A stretch of DNA of 30,600 nt from SFHK01 sp045538305 (lineage in GTDB: Bacteria; Bacillota; Clostridia; Christensenellales; Aristaeellaceae): the NCBI GenBank assembly GCA_045538305.1, contig JAZSRC010000060.1, forward strand, positions 1 to 30,600, read 5' to 3'. Below are positions 14,387-22,277 of the stretch, piece after piece; the first letter of the stretch is position 1; each line of letters starts with the position of its first letter. The position numbers were made by a program, and so were the translations under genes. The notes under the pieces are model-generated. The model ran no database searches. It saw nothing but the letters and a program-made list of their open reading frames with translations, and was not told where the DNA came from.

Positions 14387-15745
14387 ATGGACTGGCAAAT
14401 GATACTCAGCAGGCTCAATCTGCTATTGGAAGCCAATCGCCACAACGAGCTTCGCGGCGCGCTGATGATGCTGAACGTGGTAGACATAGCAGAATTTCTT
14501 TCCACCCTCGAAAACGACAAAATGCTGAAGGTATTCCGCATTCTTCCCAAGGATATTTCTGCGGATGTATTCAGCTATATGGATGATGAACAGCGCCAGA
14601 AGCTTCTGGAATCCATAGGCGATTCCGAAATCGGTGCGCTCATCAGCGATATGTTTATTGACGACGCGGTCGATTTTCTGGAGGAACTTCCTGCCGGGCT
14701 TGTGAAGCGCGTGCTTGCAAACGTGGATGAGGATTCCCGAAAGATCATCAACCGGTTTTTGAGTTACCCGGAATACAGCGCCGGCTCCATCATGACCATC
14801 GAATTCTGCGAATTCCATACCGGCATAACCGTTCAAGGCGCGCTAAAGGAGCTGAAGCGCACCGGCGTTGACAAAGAAACCATCTACACACTGTATATTA
14901 TCGATGACAAACGCAAGCTGCTGGGCACTGTACCGCTCAGAAAGCTCATCCTCGCGGACGACGACGAGCTGATTGAAAACCTCATGAACCCGAACTTCAT
15001 CTGTGCAGGCACGCATGACGATCAGGAAGCCGTCGCGGATCTGGTGCGCAAGTACGACCTGATGAACGTGCCGATTGTCGATAAAGAGGGCCGCATGGTC
15101 GGTATCGTTACGTCCGACGACATCATCGACGTTATTGAAGAAGAGGCAACGGAAGACATCGAAAAGATGAACGCCCTTTTGCCCTCCGAAGACGAATATA
15201 TGAAAACAAGCGTATGGATGCTTGCCAAAAACCGCATTCCATGGCTTATGTTTATGATGGTAAGCGGTATATTCACCGGCCTTATCATTCTTCACTTTGA
15301 AAATGTACTTACGCGCATACAGGATGTCGGCCTCGCGCTCACCGCGTGCATTCCCATGCTGATGGGCACGGGCGGTAACTGCGGATCGCAGGCGTCTACC
15401 CTCGCCATTCGCGGTCTGGCAGTCGGCGAAATCGAGCCCAGCGATGCGCCCAAGATCCTTTGGAAGGAATTCCGCGTGGCAGCATTGGTCAGTATCGTAC
15501 TGGCCATCATCAATTTTTTGATCCAGACGCTGGTTTTTTCAAGAAGCGTTCTGGTCGCGCTCACCGTTTCCCTATCCATGATCGCGACAGTGCTTTTATC
15601 AAAGTCCATCGGCTGCACGCTGCCGATGCTGGCAAAGAAATTGAAGCTTGACCCGGCTCTGATGGCTGCGCCGCTGATTACCACCATCGTTGACGCCTGC
15701 TCGCTGATGATTCTCTTTGCTTTCTCCTCCGCCATTATCCATTAA
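14387..15745 (+). CDS. mgtE: magnesium transporter MgtE
   Basis: This 452-residue inner-membrane Mg2+ channel/transporter has the MgtE N-domain (about residues 15-130, helical and acidic, ILPKDISADVFSYM). Two CBS domains follow (about 135-260, with IVDKEGRMVGIVTSDDIIDVI). Five membrane segments follow from about residue 285. The pore signatures are present: MGTGGNCGSQASTLAIRGLA and DPALMAAPLITTIVDA. In the family the CBS pair gates the pore in response to cytoplasmic Mg2+. The start at 14387 has GAAAGGCGG upstream; the next in-frame ATG is four codons later. It is the first gene of a unit with the TtcA-like gene 18 bases downstream. The long leader suggests additional RNA control. Confidence 0.95.
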   Translation: MDWQMILSRLNLLLEANRHNELRGALMMLNVVDIAEFLSTLENDKMLKVFRILPKDISADVFSYMDDEQRQKLLESIGDSEIGALISDMFIDDAVDFLEELPAGLVKRVLANVDEDSRKIINRFLSYPEYSAGSIMTIEFCEFHTGITVQGALKELKRTGVDKETIYTLYIIDDKRKLLGTVPLRKLILADDDELIENLMNPNFICAGTHDDQEAVADLVRKYDLMNVPIVDKEGRMVGIVTSDDIIDVIEEEATEDIEKMNALLPSEDEYMKTSVWMLAKNRIPWLMFMMVSGIFTGLIILHFENVLTRIQDVGLALTACIPMLMGTGGNCGSQASTLAIRGLAVGEIEPSDAPKILWKEFRVAALVSIVLAIINFLIQTLVFSRSVLVALTVSLSMIATVLLSKSIGCTLPMLAKKLKLDPALMAAPLITTIVDACSLMILFAFSSAIIH

Positions 15746-15763
15746 CGAAAGGAACCAGTTTGC

Positions 15764-16486
15764 ATGAAGGAAGTTCTGGGCTGTATCCGCCGCGCAGATA
15801 AGGATTTTGGCCTCATTCAGGCAGGCGATACGGTATGCGTGGGCGTATCCGGTGGTAAGGACAGCATGCTTTTGCTGTACGCGATGGCGCTGTACAGAAA
15901 ATTCTGTCCCAACAAGTACCATTTGATCGCCGCCACGCTTCACATGGGGCTGGAGCCGTTTGATTTGGATCCCGTCTATGAGCTATGCGAAAAGCTGGAC
16001 GTTCCGTACACCGTAAAAAAAACAGAGATTGCACAGATTATTTTTGAAGAACGCAAGGAAAAAAACCCCTGTTCCTTGTGCGCAAAAATGCGTCGAGGCG
16101 CGTTGATTGATCTTTGCCGCGAGCTTGGTGCAAATAAGCTCGCGCTTGGTCATCACAGGGAAGACGCGCTGGAAACCTTACTGCTTTCCATGCTGTATGA
16201 GGGCCGGATTCACACCTTCCATCCGCGCACCTATCTTTCCAGAAGCAATATCACGCAGATCCGACCCATGGCATATCTGCCGGAAAAGCATGTGATTCAT
16301 ATGGTAAAAACCTTGGATCTGCCCATTGTTAAATCCCCCTGTCCGGCAAACGGCTATACCCGCCGCGAAGACATGAAAGAGCTTTTGAATCACATTACCA
16401 AAACCATACCCAATGCGCGCGAACTTATGCTGTCCGCGCTCCAGAACGAAGCCCAGTACGGGCTCTGGAATAAAAACAAAGATTAA
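15764..16486 (+). CDS. TtcA-like tRNA 2-thiolation PP-loop ATPase
   Basis: This 240-residue cytoplasmic protein of the adenine-nucleotide alpha-hydrolase class has the PP-loop VSGGKDS at residues 28-34. The pair CSLC (Cys103, Cys106) and a third Cys193 in KSPCPANG match the three iron-sulfur-binding cysteines of TtcA. GHHREDALETLLLSMLYEGR (130-149) is the family helix. TtcA thiolates cytidine 32 of some tRNAs; related clostridial proteins may modify another base, so the exact target is uncertain. The ATG has AAAGGAA upstream. It sits between mgtE and the GH2 gene with gaps of about 20 bases; no functional link to magnesium transport is obvious beyond cotranscription. Confidence 0.87.
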   Translation: MKEVLGCIRRADKDFGLIQAGDTVCVGVSGGKDSMLLLYAMALYRKFCPNKYHLIAATLHMGLEPFDLDPVYELCEKLDVPYTVKKTEIAQIIFEERKEKNPCSLCAKMRRGALIDLCRELGANKLALGHHREDALETLLLSMLYEGRIHTFHPRTYLSRSNITQIRPMAYLPEKHVIHMVKTLDLPIVKSPCPANGYTRREDMKELLNHITKTIPNARELMLSALQNEAQYGLWNKNKD

Positions 16487-16506
16487 CTTCAGAAAGGGGC
16501 AAACGC

Positions 16507-18867
16507 ATGGAAACAGGTCGTATTCCCTTTATAAAAGGCTGGAAATTTGCACTGACAGAGGATGCAAATTCCGTACTCCCTGATTATGATGATTCCGCAT
16601 TCCGCCCCCTGATTCTTCCCCATGACTGGCAGATTGAGAATAAACGCAGCCAGAACGCGCCCGGTGGCGGCTCGCAGGGATTTTTTCCTCGCGAACAGAT
16701 GGGCGTATATCGAATCCGGTTTACAGCGCCCGAAGAATGGCGGGGAAAAACTGTTAGAATTCTGTTTGACGGCATTCAGCGGTTTTCAAGCGTATATCTG
16801 AACGGTGAATATATCGGCGGACGTCCCTACGGCTATGTTCCGTTTATTGTTGATCTTACAGACCGCCTGATGATTGCAGGCGAAAATGTGCTCGCCGTAA
16901 AAGTTGACAACCGCAATCTGAATAACGAAAACATCGCAGGCGGCGACCGCTGGTATTCCGGCGCCGGTATTTATAGAAATGTTTGGCTGCTGGTTGACGG
17001 TGATGCGCGCATCGCGCACGACGGCGTACGCATTGTGGCGACGCCCGAAATCAACGGTCCCAGCGGCGATGTTCCGGATGTTCAGGGCATCCGCTGCGAC
17101 CTGGCCCGCGTATCGGTTCGCGCAGAAACGGAAGGCGCCATCGACGGAAAAAACGTTTCCCTTCAGGTAACCGGCCCGGACGGAGGAGTCGTATATGAAT
17201 CCGAAGCATGCGCCGCGCCCGTAACCGCATGGAACTTTGACATCAAAAACCCCGCGCTCTGGTCGCCGGAAAGCCCAAAGCTTTATAAAGCAAGGATCAC
17301 CCTTTCCGAAAGCTGCCACGAGGTTGTTTTCGGCGTTAGAAGCGCCATATTTGACACCGAGGACGGATTCCTGTTAAACGGCGTAAAGACAAAGCTGTGG
17401 GGCGTGAACCTGCACCATGACGGCGGCGTTGTAGGCGCGGCAGTGCCGGTGGAAATATGGAAAAGGCGGCTTGAATCGCTTAAGAAAATGGGCGTGAATA
17501 CCATACGCGCATCGCACAATCCGATGGCTGAAGAAATGTACGCGCTTGCGGACGAAATGGGCTTTATGGTCATTGATGAATTGTACGACAAATGGAAAAA
17601 AAGCGGCATGTACTATGATCGCTTTTACGATGAATGGCATTTGAAAGACGCGGAAACCATGGTCAGAAGAAGCGCCAATCATCCGAGCATCATTCTCTGG
17701 AGCGTCGGCAACGAGGTGCACGGACAGTATTCCGAAACCTTCTTTGAGTGCCTCAAAGCCCTTACCGACAAAGTACATGCGCTGGATCCTACACGCGGCG
17801 TAACCTGCGCCCTGATCGGCTTTGTACTTAAAGACTATAACGATATGACGCCGCTCGGCAAAAAGCTGGACGCCGTAATCCGCTATGCCTCCATTGTAGA
17901 CGTAGTTTCCTGCAATTACATGGAACATTTCTATGAGAAACTGCGCGAGGCGGGTATGCGTAAGCCCATCATCGGAACAGAAGTGCGCACCTATTATCTT
18001 CTGGACGAGAAAACCATGAACAATTCGCAGATCAAGCTTGAATCGCCCTATGCCATCGTAAAAAAATACGATTGGGTTGCGGGCGCGATCGTATGGGCGG
18101 GCTTTGATTACCTTGGCGAATCCAGCATGTGGCCGCAGCGCGGCTGGACGGGAAACCCGATCGACTCCACCGCCGACTGGAAAAACCGCGCGTGGTATGT
18201 GGCTTCCCAATTCAAAACGGAACCGGTGCTGAAGGTATGCGTATATGACGAGGCGGAGCCTTGGGACGGCGCGCGCGGCCTTTGGGGCTTTCCCCAGATG
18301 CGCTCGCACTGGAAATACAACCAGTTCGAAAAGGTATTCCATGTAGCGGTGATGACCAACTGCGATACCGTCAAGCTGTATCAAAACAGCCAGACTGTGC
18401 GCGTAGGCAAACTTCAGGACTTCCCGGACGGCATGATTCACTTCCATCTTCCCTATATACCAGGCATACTTCGCGCCGAGGGCTATATGGGCGGCCGGCT
18501 GGTAAAGGAAGACGTGCTTTACAGCGCGCACGAAGCCGACGTTTTGAAAATACAGGCGGATAAACATGAACTCTCCGCTAATGGTACGGACATACTGTTT
18601 ATCGACGTTCTGATTGAAGACCATCACGCCAGGCGCTATGTGCTGGAGGATAAAAACGTAACCATTTCCGCATCGGGCGCTCCGGTAAGCATTCTGACCG
18701 ATAACGGAAACGCCTTTTGCACACTTCCCTTTGACAGTCTGGAAATTCCAACCTTTAACGGCCATCTGATGATCATCGTAAAATCCGGAGAAACCGCAGG
18801 CGAGGCAGCCATTCGCATAAAGGTGCAGGATTTTGAAGAACAGATTGTAAAAATACGTCTGACATAA
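16507..18867 (+). CDS. GH2-family glycoside hydrolase (beta-galactosidase-like)
   Basis: This 786-residue enzyme has the GH2 order. A sugar-binding jelly-roll covers about 1-170 (KGWKFALTED; DRWYSGAGIYRNVWL). An immunoglobulin-like domain covers about 175-285. The TIM barrel covers about 290-560, with acid/base Glu403 in LWSVGNEVHG and the likely nucleophile Glu492 in PIIGTEVRTYY. A C-terminal beta region resembling DUF4982 follows. There is no signal peptide, so it acts in the cytoplasm on imported oligosaccharides. It is shorter than LacZ and lacks the large fifth domain, as in many Firmicutes GH2 enzymes; beta-galactosidase is favoured, but beta-glucuronidase or another specificity is possible. 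AAAGGGGC lies before the ATG. A strong terminator follows. Confidence 0.9.
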   Translation: METGRIPFIKGWKFALTEDANSVLPDYDDSAFRPLILPHDWQIENKRSQNAPGGGSQGFFPREQMGVYRIRFTAPEEWRGKTVRILFDGIQRFSSVYLNGEYIGGRPYGYVPFIVDLTDRLMIAGENVLAVKVDNRNLNNENIAGGDRWYSGAGIYRNVWLLVDGDARIAHDGVRIVATPEINGPSGDVPDVQGIRCDLARVSVRAETEGAIDGKNVSLQVTGPDGGVVYESEACAAPVTAWNFDIKNPALWSPESPKLYKARITLSESCHEVVFGVRSAIFDTEDGFLLNGVKTKLWGVNLHHDGGVVGAAVPVEIWKRRLESLKKMGVNTIRASHNPMAEEMYALADEMGFMVIDELYDKWKKSGMYYDRFYDEWHLKDAETMVRRSANHPSIILWSVGNEVHGQYSETFFECLKALTDKVHALDPTRGVTCALIGFVLKDYNDMTPLGKKLDAVIRYASIVDVVSCNYMEHFYEKLREAGMRKPIIGTEVRTYYLLDEKTMNNSQIKLESPYAIVKKYDWVAGAIVWAGFDYLGESSMWPQRGWTGNPIDSTADWKNRAWYVASQFKTEPVLKVCVYDEAEPWDGARGLWGFPQMRSHWKYNQFEKVFHVAVMTNCDTVKLYQNSQTVRVGKLQDFPDGMIHFHLPYIPGILRAEGYMGGRLVKEDVLYSAHEADVLKIQADKHELSANGTDILFIDVLIEDHHARRYVLEDKNVTISASGAPVSILTDNGNAFCTLPFDSLEIPTFNGHLMIIVKSGETAGEAAIRIKVQDFEEQIVKIRLT

Positions 18868-18871
18868 AAAC

Positions 18872-18915
18872 AAAGCGGGGCTTCTTAAGATGCTAACTCA
18901 GAAAGCCCCGCTTTT
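18872..18915. terminator. bidirectional terminator between the GH2 gene and the CorC-type gene
   Basis: AAAGCGGGGCTT (18872-18883) and AAGCCCCGCTTT (18903-18914) form a perfect 12-bp stem with a T-run on the plus strand and the matching A-run serving the minus strand. It lies between two convergent genes. Confidence 0.88.
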
Positions 18916-18945
18916 ATTTGTCAAATACAGATTGATCGCTCGCCG

Positions 18946-20256
18946 TTATCCCTCTGCGCGGCAGACAAGCGCCTTTTCAAGCCTGTGCTCTTTTACCTCG
19001 GTCACACGGATATTCAGCTCGGACGCATTGATCTCAAACTGTCTTCCATCCTCGGGAATGTATCCGTACTGCGCGAACACAAAGCTTCCGAAGGTTTCGA
19101 AATCGTCCACAGGCAGCGCAGTATTCAGCGCTTCGGCCACAGCAACCATTTCCGCTGTTCCCTTGATCTTCCACGTCTTTTCGTCGAGCTTTTCGATTTC
19201 AGGTTCTTCCGCCGTCTCCTGATCCTCGTCAAAATCGCCGACGAGCTGTTCCAGAAGGTCGTTCATGGTGATAATGCCGAGCATACCGCCGTATTCGTCC
19301 AGTACAACCGCAAGGCGATTGCGCGTTTTTTTCATCTGCCGGAAAAGCACATTGGCGCACACGCTTTCGGGAACAAAATATGCGCTCTTCACGGCGTATT
19401 TCATTACGTTTTCGCGGCTTCTGTCTCGCAGGCGGAAATACTCACGCGCGTGCAGGATGCCAATAATGTGATCCGCGCTTTCCTCGCACACGGGATACAG
19501 CGAGTGCTGTTTTTCAAAGATGGTTTTTTCCCATTCCTCATCGGTTTCTTCCATGGAAAGCAGGTTCACTTCCGTGCGGTGGGTAACAAATTCTCCGGCA
19601 GGCAGATCGTCAAACTCAAACACATTGTTGATAATCTGCTGCTCCTCCGGATCGATCACGCCAATTTCACTGCCGGCGTCAACCATCATGCGAATTTCTT
19701 CCTCGCTCACCTCATCGTCCTTTTCTTTGGGATCAATGCCGAACAAGCGCAGAACGATATTGGTAGAGAAGGTCAGCAGCGCAACAACCGGATAAAAAAG
19801 CTTTGAAATCAGATAAACGATACCGCTCATGGAAAGCGCTATCTTCTCCGCCTTTTTCATCGCAAGGCGTTTGGGCACAAGCTCGCCGAAAACAAGCGTC
19901 AGATAGCTCAGCGCAATCGTAATCAGAATAACGGCAATCACATCCAGCGTAGCGCGGGGCAGATTTACGCCCAAGCCAATGACCCACTCGACCAGAATGC
20001 CCGAAAACCTGGAGGCTGCAAACGCACTTCCCAGAAAGCCGAACAGCATAATGGCAACCTGAATGGTGCCCAGAAACCTCGACGGTTCCTCCGTCAGTTT
20101 CTGAAGGCGTGCTGCGCGCTTATCGCCTTGCGCAGCCAGCTGTGCAAGCTTACTATCATTGATGGATATTGCGGCAGTTTCCGCGCATGCAAAGATTGCG
20201 TTTACAAGAATCAGTCCAAACTGAAGCGCTGCCCAGCCCCATATATGAGAATCCAA
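18946..20256 (-). CDS. CNNM/CorC (hemolysin C)-family membrane protein
   Basis: This 436-residue inner-membrane protein has the CNNM/DUF21 transmembrane domain at about residues 1-185 (NAIFACAETAAISI; LVFGELVPKRLAMKKAEKIA). A CBS pair follows at about 200-325 (VIDPEEQQIINNVFEFDD; VLDEYGGMLGIITMNDLLEQLVGD), then a C-terminal CorC_HlyC domain at about 345-430. Members act in Mg2+ or other divalent-cation export or homeostasis. The start is a TTG at 20256: AAGGAGG lies about nine bases upstream and no ATG is suitably placed. It is transcribed from a strong promoter through a leader of about 180 bases containing an intrinsic terminator, so RNA-level control is likely. Direction of transport and ion are inferred from the family. 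Confidence 0.92.
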   Translation of the reverse strand: MDSHIWGWAALQFGLILVNAIFACAETAAISINDSKLAQLAAQGDKRAARLQKLTEEPSRFLGTIQVAIMLFGFLGSAFAASRFSGILVEWVIGLGVNLPRATLDVIAVILITIALSYLTLVFGELVPKRLAMKKAEKIALSMSGIVYLISKLFYPVVALLTFSTNIVLRLFGIDPKEKDDEVSEEEIRMMVDAGSEIGVIDPEEQQIINNVFEFDDLPAGEFVTHRTEVNLLSMEETDEEWEKTIFEKQHSLYPVCEESADHIIGILHAREYFRLRDRSRENVMKYAVKSAYFVPESVCANVLFRQMKKTRNRLAVVLDEYGGMLGIITMNDLLEQLVGDFDEDQETAEEPEIEKLDEKTWKIKGTAEMVAVAEALNTALPVDDFETFGSFVFAQYGYIPEDGRQFEINASELNIRVTEVKEHRLEKALVCRAEG

Positions 20257-20298
20257 AGATATTCCTCCTTAATCTGTATGCGTCCTTTCATACAACGC

Positions 20299-20342
20299 AA
20301 AAAAAGCATTGCCTTTCCCAACCCGTTGCGGAAAAGGTATGC
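20299..20342 (-). terminator. intrinsic terminator inside the CorC-gene leader (attenuator)
   Basis: Read on the minus strand, GCAT (20339-20342), CCTTTTCC (20330-20337) and CAAC (20325-20328 complement) pair with GTTG, GGAAAGG and ATGC (down to 20306). Seven U residues follow directly (20299-20305). It lies about 45-50 bases before the TTG start of the gene it would switch off, so it is conditional rather than an end-of-gene terminator. Confidence 0.75.
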
Positions 20343-20343
20343 C

Positions 20344-20400
20344 CTATTTAATATTCTGCTGTAATCGAACGGTACCGCCGTCGCTACTATCCGCGTCCAT
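20344..20400 (-). CDS. possible 18-codon leader peptide in the CorC-gene leader
   Basis: ATG at 20400 to TAG at 20344-20346 would encode MDADSSDGGTVRLQQNIK. The stop codon lies one base before the terminator hairpin, so a ribosome pausing there would block the hairpin. The only Shine-Dalgarno match, AAGGAG, is about 16 bases upstream, longer than ideal, so translation is doubtful. The same bases form most of a stem-closed RNA domain (20348-20409), which may be the real function. Confidence 0.25.
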   Translation of the reverse strand: MDADSSDGGTVRLQQNIK

Positions 20401-20409
20401 GAATATTAA
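20348..20409 (-). ncRNA. stem-closed domain in the CorC-gene leader, candidate riboswitch aptamer
   Basis: TTAATATTC and GAATATTAA (20401-20409 and 20348-20356) form a perfect 9-bp closing stem around 44 bases. Inside is a smaller hairpin CGACGG/CCGTTCG with one bulge and loop CGGTA. The domain ends six bases before the terminator hairpin. No known riboswitch class is recognised. Confidence 0.45.
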
Positions 20410-20442
20410 TTGCGTGCTCCTTACATGAATGATCTGTTGATA

Positions 20443-20471
20443 ATCTTATCATATGCCTGTCAGCCTGTCAA
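20443..20471 (-). promoter_or_regulatory. promoter of the CorC-type gene
   Basis: Minus-strand TTGACA (20466-20471, perfect) and TAAGAT (20443-20448) are separated by 17 bases. The start site would be near 20436, giving a leader of about 180 bases. Confidence 0.78.
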
Positions 20472-20630
20472 CGCAATATCGAAATTTTTCAGGAAAACCA
20501 TAGAAAATACCAATTTCTTCGTTCACTCGCCGTTTTCTTTTGTCGCCACTCGGAATGATACGGCAGGAAACACCGCCGGAAGCGCAGAATAGATACATAT
20601 ATTCATTCTGACAAATCAAGGAGCATTCAT
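20472..20630. other. remaining spacer upstream of the ROK-SIS gene
   Basis: No gene and no convincing promoter for the downstream plus-strand gene could be picked out. Only the ribosome binding site AAGGAG (20618-20623 region) is clear. The ROK-SIS promoter may be activator-dependent or of poor consensus. Confidence 0.4.
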
Positions 20631-22244
20631 ATGAAAACGTTTCTCGGGCTTGATGTGGGCGGAACCAAGTGCGCGTTTGTAATCGCGCATGTAGGAGGCG
20701 GTATCCGCCTTCTGGACCGGCTTTCGTTCCCATCCCATGCGGAAAAAGGCTTTGACGATATGCTGAAGCGGATCCTCCGCGCAGGCGATGAAATCCTTGC
20801 AAGAAACAGGCTTACCACAAGCGATATTGCGGCCATTGGCATCAGCTGCGGCGGCCCGCTCGACAGCAGAACCGGCTACGTGCTTGCGCCTCCGAATCTG
20901 CCCGGATGGATCGATATTCCGCTTACCGAAATCATGCAGTCGCATTTCGGCCTGCCTGCATTTCTGCAAAACGACGCGAATGCCTGTGCGCTGGTGGAGT
21001 GGAAGCTGGGGGCGGGCCGAGGCACGGAGAATATGATCTTCTGTACCATGGGCACGGGCATGGGCGCAGGCGTAATCGCCGAGGGACGTCTCATGCGCGG
21101 CGCAAGCGATATGGGCGGTGAAATCGGCCATCTGCGTCTGACGGACGACGGACCCGTAGGCTTTGGCAAAGCCGGTTCCTTTGAGGGATATGTCAGCGGC
21201 GGCGGTATTGCCCTTCAGGCAAAAGCATGGACAAAGCACGCCCTTTTGCAGGGAAAAACTCCCGCATGGATCCGCGACGGATATGCAGAAGAGGAAATAT
21301 CCGCAAAGCTCATCGCCGAATACGCCAAAAACGGAGATGAAGACGCGCTTCGCCTGTACGAGCATATAGGAACAATGCTTGGCCGCGGGCTTTCGCTTCT
21401 TGTCGACGCCTTCAATCCGGAAAAAATCGTAATCGGCAGCATATTTGCCCGTGCGGAAGCGCTGCTTCGCCCCGCAATGGAAGCAGTTCTTGAAAAAGAA
21501 TGTATCCCCTATTCTCTGAAAGCGGTACAGGTGTGCCCGGCTAAAACAGGCGAACAAATCGGCGATTATGCCAGCATCATGACGGCGCTGTACGCCCTTG
21601 ACATCGACCCGATGGCAGGCGAAGAAGAAACAAGCGAAGATGTGCTTTTGCACTATGAAGCGCTTTACAGGAAATATCCCTCTCTTTCAGACACCAGAGA
21701 TAGCGTTATGGACGCCTACAAAGCCCTTCGCGATTGCTACAGACGCGAAGGAAAACTGCTGGTTTGCGGAAACGGCGGAAGCTGCGCAGACGCGGAGCAC
21801 ATTGTGGGCGAATTGATGAAGGGCTTTTATCGGAAACGACCGATTGCCGCACATACAAAAAACAGCATACTTTCCAACCTTCAGGGAGCGCTCCCGGCCA
21901 TCGCGCTCACAGGGCATGCGGCGCTGTCCACCGCGTTTGGCAACGATGAGGATCCCGCCTATGTATACGCGCAGCAAACCTACGGCTACGGAAAAAAGGG
22001 CGACGTGCTGATCGGTATATCAACAAGCGGAAACGCCAAAAACGTCATAAACGCCGCGCGCACTGCCAGGGAACTGGGCATAACCGTCATTGCGCTGACC
22101 GGCGGAAGCGGCGGCGAATTAAAAAGCATCGCGGACATTTCCATCATTGCGCCCGGCAGCTGCCCGGCGGACGTGCAGGAGTGTCATCTACCGATTTATC
22201 ACACGCTATGCGCTATGCTGGAGGCAAAATTCTTCCACATCTGA
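20631..22244 (+). CDS. ROK-family sugar kinase fused to a GmhA-like SIS phosphosugar isomerase
   Basis: This 537-residue two-domain protein carries a ROK kinase at residues 1-325. The phosphate loop LDVGGTK is at 7-13, catalytic Asp115 is in QNDANACA, TMGTGMGAGVI is at 139-149 and GGEIGH (His167) at 162-167. The usual ROK zinc-binding cysteine cluster is absent. Residues about 335-537 are a SIS domain close to sedoheptulose-7-phosphate isomerase/DiaA. CGNGGSCADAEHIVGEL (379-395, Glu394 likely equivalent to the GmhA catalytic Glu) and ISTSGNAKNVI bind the phosphosugar, and QECHLPIYH carries a likely catalytic His519. The fusion predicts phosphorylation and isomerisation of one sugar in sequence; which sugar is unknown. 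AAGGAG lies seven bases before the ATG. The PL22 gene follows after 33 bases. Confidence 0.88.
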   Translation: MKTFLGLDVGGTKCAFVIAHVGGGIRLLDRLSFPSHAEKGFDDMLKRILRAGDEILARNRLTTSDIAAIGISCGGPLDSRTGYVLAPPNLPGWIDIPLTEIMQSHFGLPAFLQNDANACALVEWKLGAGRGTENMIFCTMGTGMGAGVIAEGRLMRGASDMGGEIGHLRLTDDGPVGFGKAGSFEGYVSGGGIALQAKAWTKHALLQGKTPAWIRDGYAEEEISAKLIAEYAKNGDEDALRLYEHIGTMLGRGLSLLVDAFNPEKIVIGSIFARAEALLRPAMEAVLEKECIPYSLKAVQVCPAKTGEQIGDYASIMTALYALDIDPMAGEEETSEDVLLHYEALYRKYPSLSDTRDSVMDAYKALRDCYRREGKLLVCGNGGSCADAEHIVGELMKGFYRKRPIAAHTKNSILSNLQGALPAIALTGHAALSTAFGNDEDPAYVYAQQTYGYGKKGDVLIGISTSGNAKNVINAARTARELGITVIALTGGSGGELKSIADISIIAPGSCPADVQECHLPIYHTLCAMLEAKFFHI

Positions 22245-22277
22245 TTTCAGAAGAATACCTCAAAGGAGGGTTTATAC

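Noticed and set aside
17374..18873. A 499-codon minus-strand frame opposite the GH2 gene
   Set aside because: The GH2 protein on the plus strand has full catalytic motifs; the antisense product has low-complexity composition and no start signals.
20344..20409. T-box-like sequence GGCGGTACCG in the CorC leader
   Set aside because: It resembles GGGTGGTACCGCG, but the UGGN bulge that pairs with tRNA is missing, stem I is absent, and the downstream gene is not amino-acid related.
20616..21653. A 345-codon minus-strand frame opposite the ROK-SIS gene
   Set aside because: It is a shadow of the ROK kinase coding strand with no supporting signals.
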